Assembly (NCBI GenBank): GCA_013349725.1
Contig: DUZB01000277.1
Coordinates: 3,247-10,617 of the forward strand
Length of the DNA stretch: 7,371 nt
Direction of reading: 5' to 3'
Source of the DNA: Deltaproteobacteria bacterium
GTDB lineage: Bacteria > Desulfobacterota > DSM-4660 > Desulfatiglandales > Desulfatiglandaceae
Of this stretch, positions 7,271 to 7,371 are shown in pieces. Every line of letters starts with the position of its first letter. Position 1 is the first letter of the stretch. The translations under genes were made by a program, and so were the position numbers. The notes under the pieces were generated by a model. It did no database searches. It was not told where the DNA came from and saw only the letters and a list, made by a program, of their open reading frames with translations.

Positions 7271-7348
7271 AGCGGGAATCCAGGAACATCAGGGGCTTAT
7301 GACCCCCGCTCCCCGATCAGGTCGAGGACAGGCTTCGCGGGGGTGACG
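7256..7348. repeat. Dispersed intergenic repeat with imperfect inverted ends
   Basis: The left end CGTCATTCCCGCGAA (7256-7270) and the right end TTCGCGGGGGTGACG (7334-7348) are inverted copies with two mismatches. Just inside the left end is an 8-bp stem, ATTCCCGC (7260-7267) with GCGGGAAT (7272-7279), closed by a GAAA tetraloop. The sequence style (TTCCCGCGAAAGCGGGAATCC core) is one I recall as a common intergenic repeat in proteobacteria; that recollection was not checked. It has no coding function that I can see. The hairpin lies 37 bp after the preceding stop and could slow exonucleases or RNA polymerase, but no T-run follows, so I do not call a terminator. The last 23 bases of the window (7349-7371) hold nothing I can identify. 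Confidence 0.75.
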
Positions 7349-7371
7349 GCCCCTTTCAAATCAACAATCAG

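Noticed and set aside
7260..7279. Hairpin with a GAAA loop as an intrinsic terminator of the 1024-residue gene
   Set aside because: The stem is good, but the bases that follow (CCAGGAACATC) contain no T-run, and the hairpin is part of a dispersed repeat.
1..7371. CRISPR array, tRNA, rRNA or complete insertion sequence
   Set aside because: No regularly spaced repeats, cloverleaf sequences, rRNA-like stretches or transposase reading frames were found on either strand.

Overview
The window looks like a chromosomal segment of a Gram-negative bacterium, most likely a deltaproteobacterium in the broad sense (Desulfobacterota, Syntrophales-like). The grounds are an elongation factor G paralog of the type found in spirochaetes, planctomycetes and deltaproteobacteria, a GspB-type secretion accessory protein with an inner-membrane anchor, and at the right end a dispersed repeat (CGTCATTCCCGCGAAAGCGG core) that I recall as frequent in such genomes. 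This placement is an inference from gene content; no rRNA or other taxonomic marker is present.

Layout from left to right. (1) Positions 1-357, minus strand: the N-terminal 119 codons of an endonuclease III-related HhH-GPD DNA repair protein, cut by the window edge. (2) Positions 358-549: a divergent intergenic region with two candidate sigma-70 promoters whose -10 boxes lie only a few bases apart, plus a perfect 14-bp palindrome in the predicted leader of the next gene. (3) Positions 550-2583, plus strand: a complete 677-residue EF-G paralog. Its GTPase domain is canonical, but its domain IV is changed in a way that resembles the EF-G2 (ribosome-recycling) branch more than the translocase. 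(4) Positions 2584-2725: a 142-bp element with perfect 15-bp inverted termini that begins at the base after the EF-G stop codon and fills the gap between two convergent genes. (5) Positions 2750-3838, minus strand: a GspB-like type II secretion accessory protein. (6) Positions 3839-4147: a 309-bp divergent intergenic region with one candidate promoter per direction. (7) Positions 4148-7222, plus strand: a 1024-residue protein I do not recognise by name. It has a long, mainly helical soluble N-terminal part, a stretch that reads like a PHP (polymerase and histidinol phosphatase) domain with most metal ligands lost, and a C-terminal block of about five membrane segments. (8) Positions 7223-7371: a perfect 19-bp tandem duplication leading into a dispersed, imperfect inverted repeat.

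The four genes do not form an operon. Orientations alternate (minus, plus, minus, plus), so each is probably transcribed from its own promoter, and no shared pathway is evident. The items most worth following up are the 1024-residue protein with its apparent degenerate PHP domain fused to a membrane region, and the short inverted-repeat element placed exactly at the EF-G stop codon.
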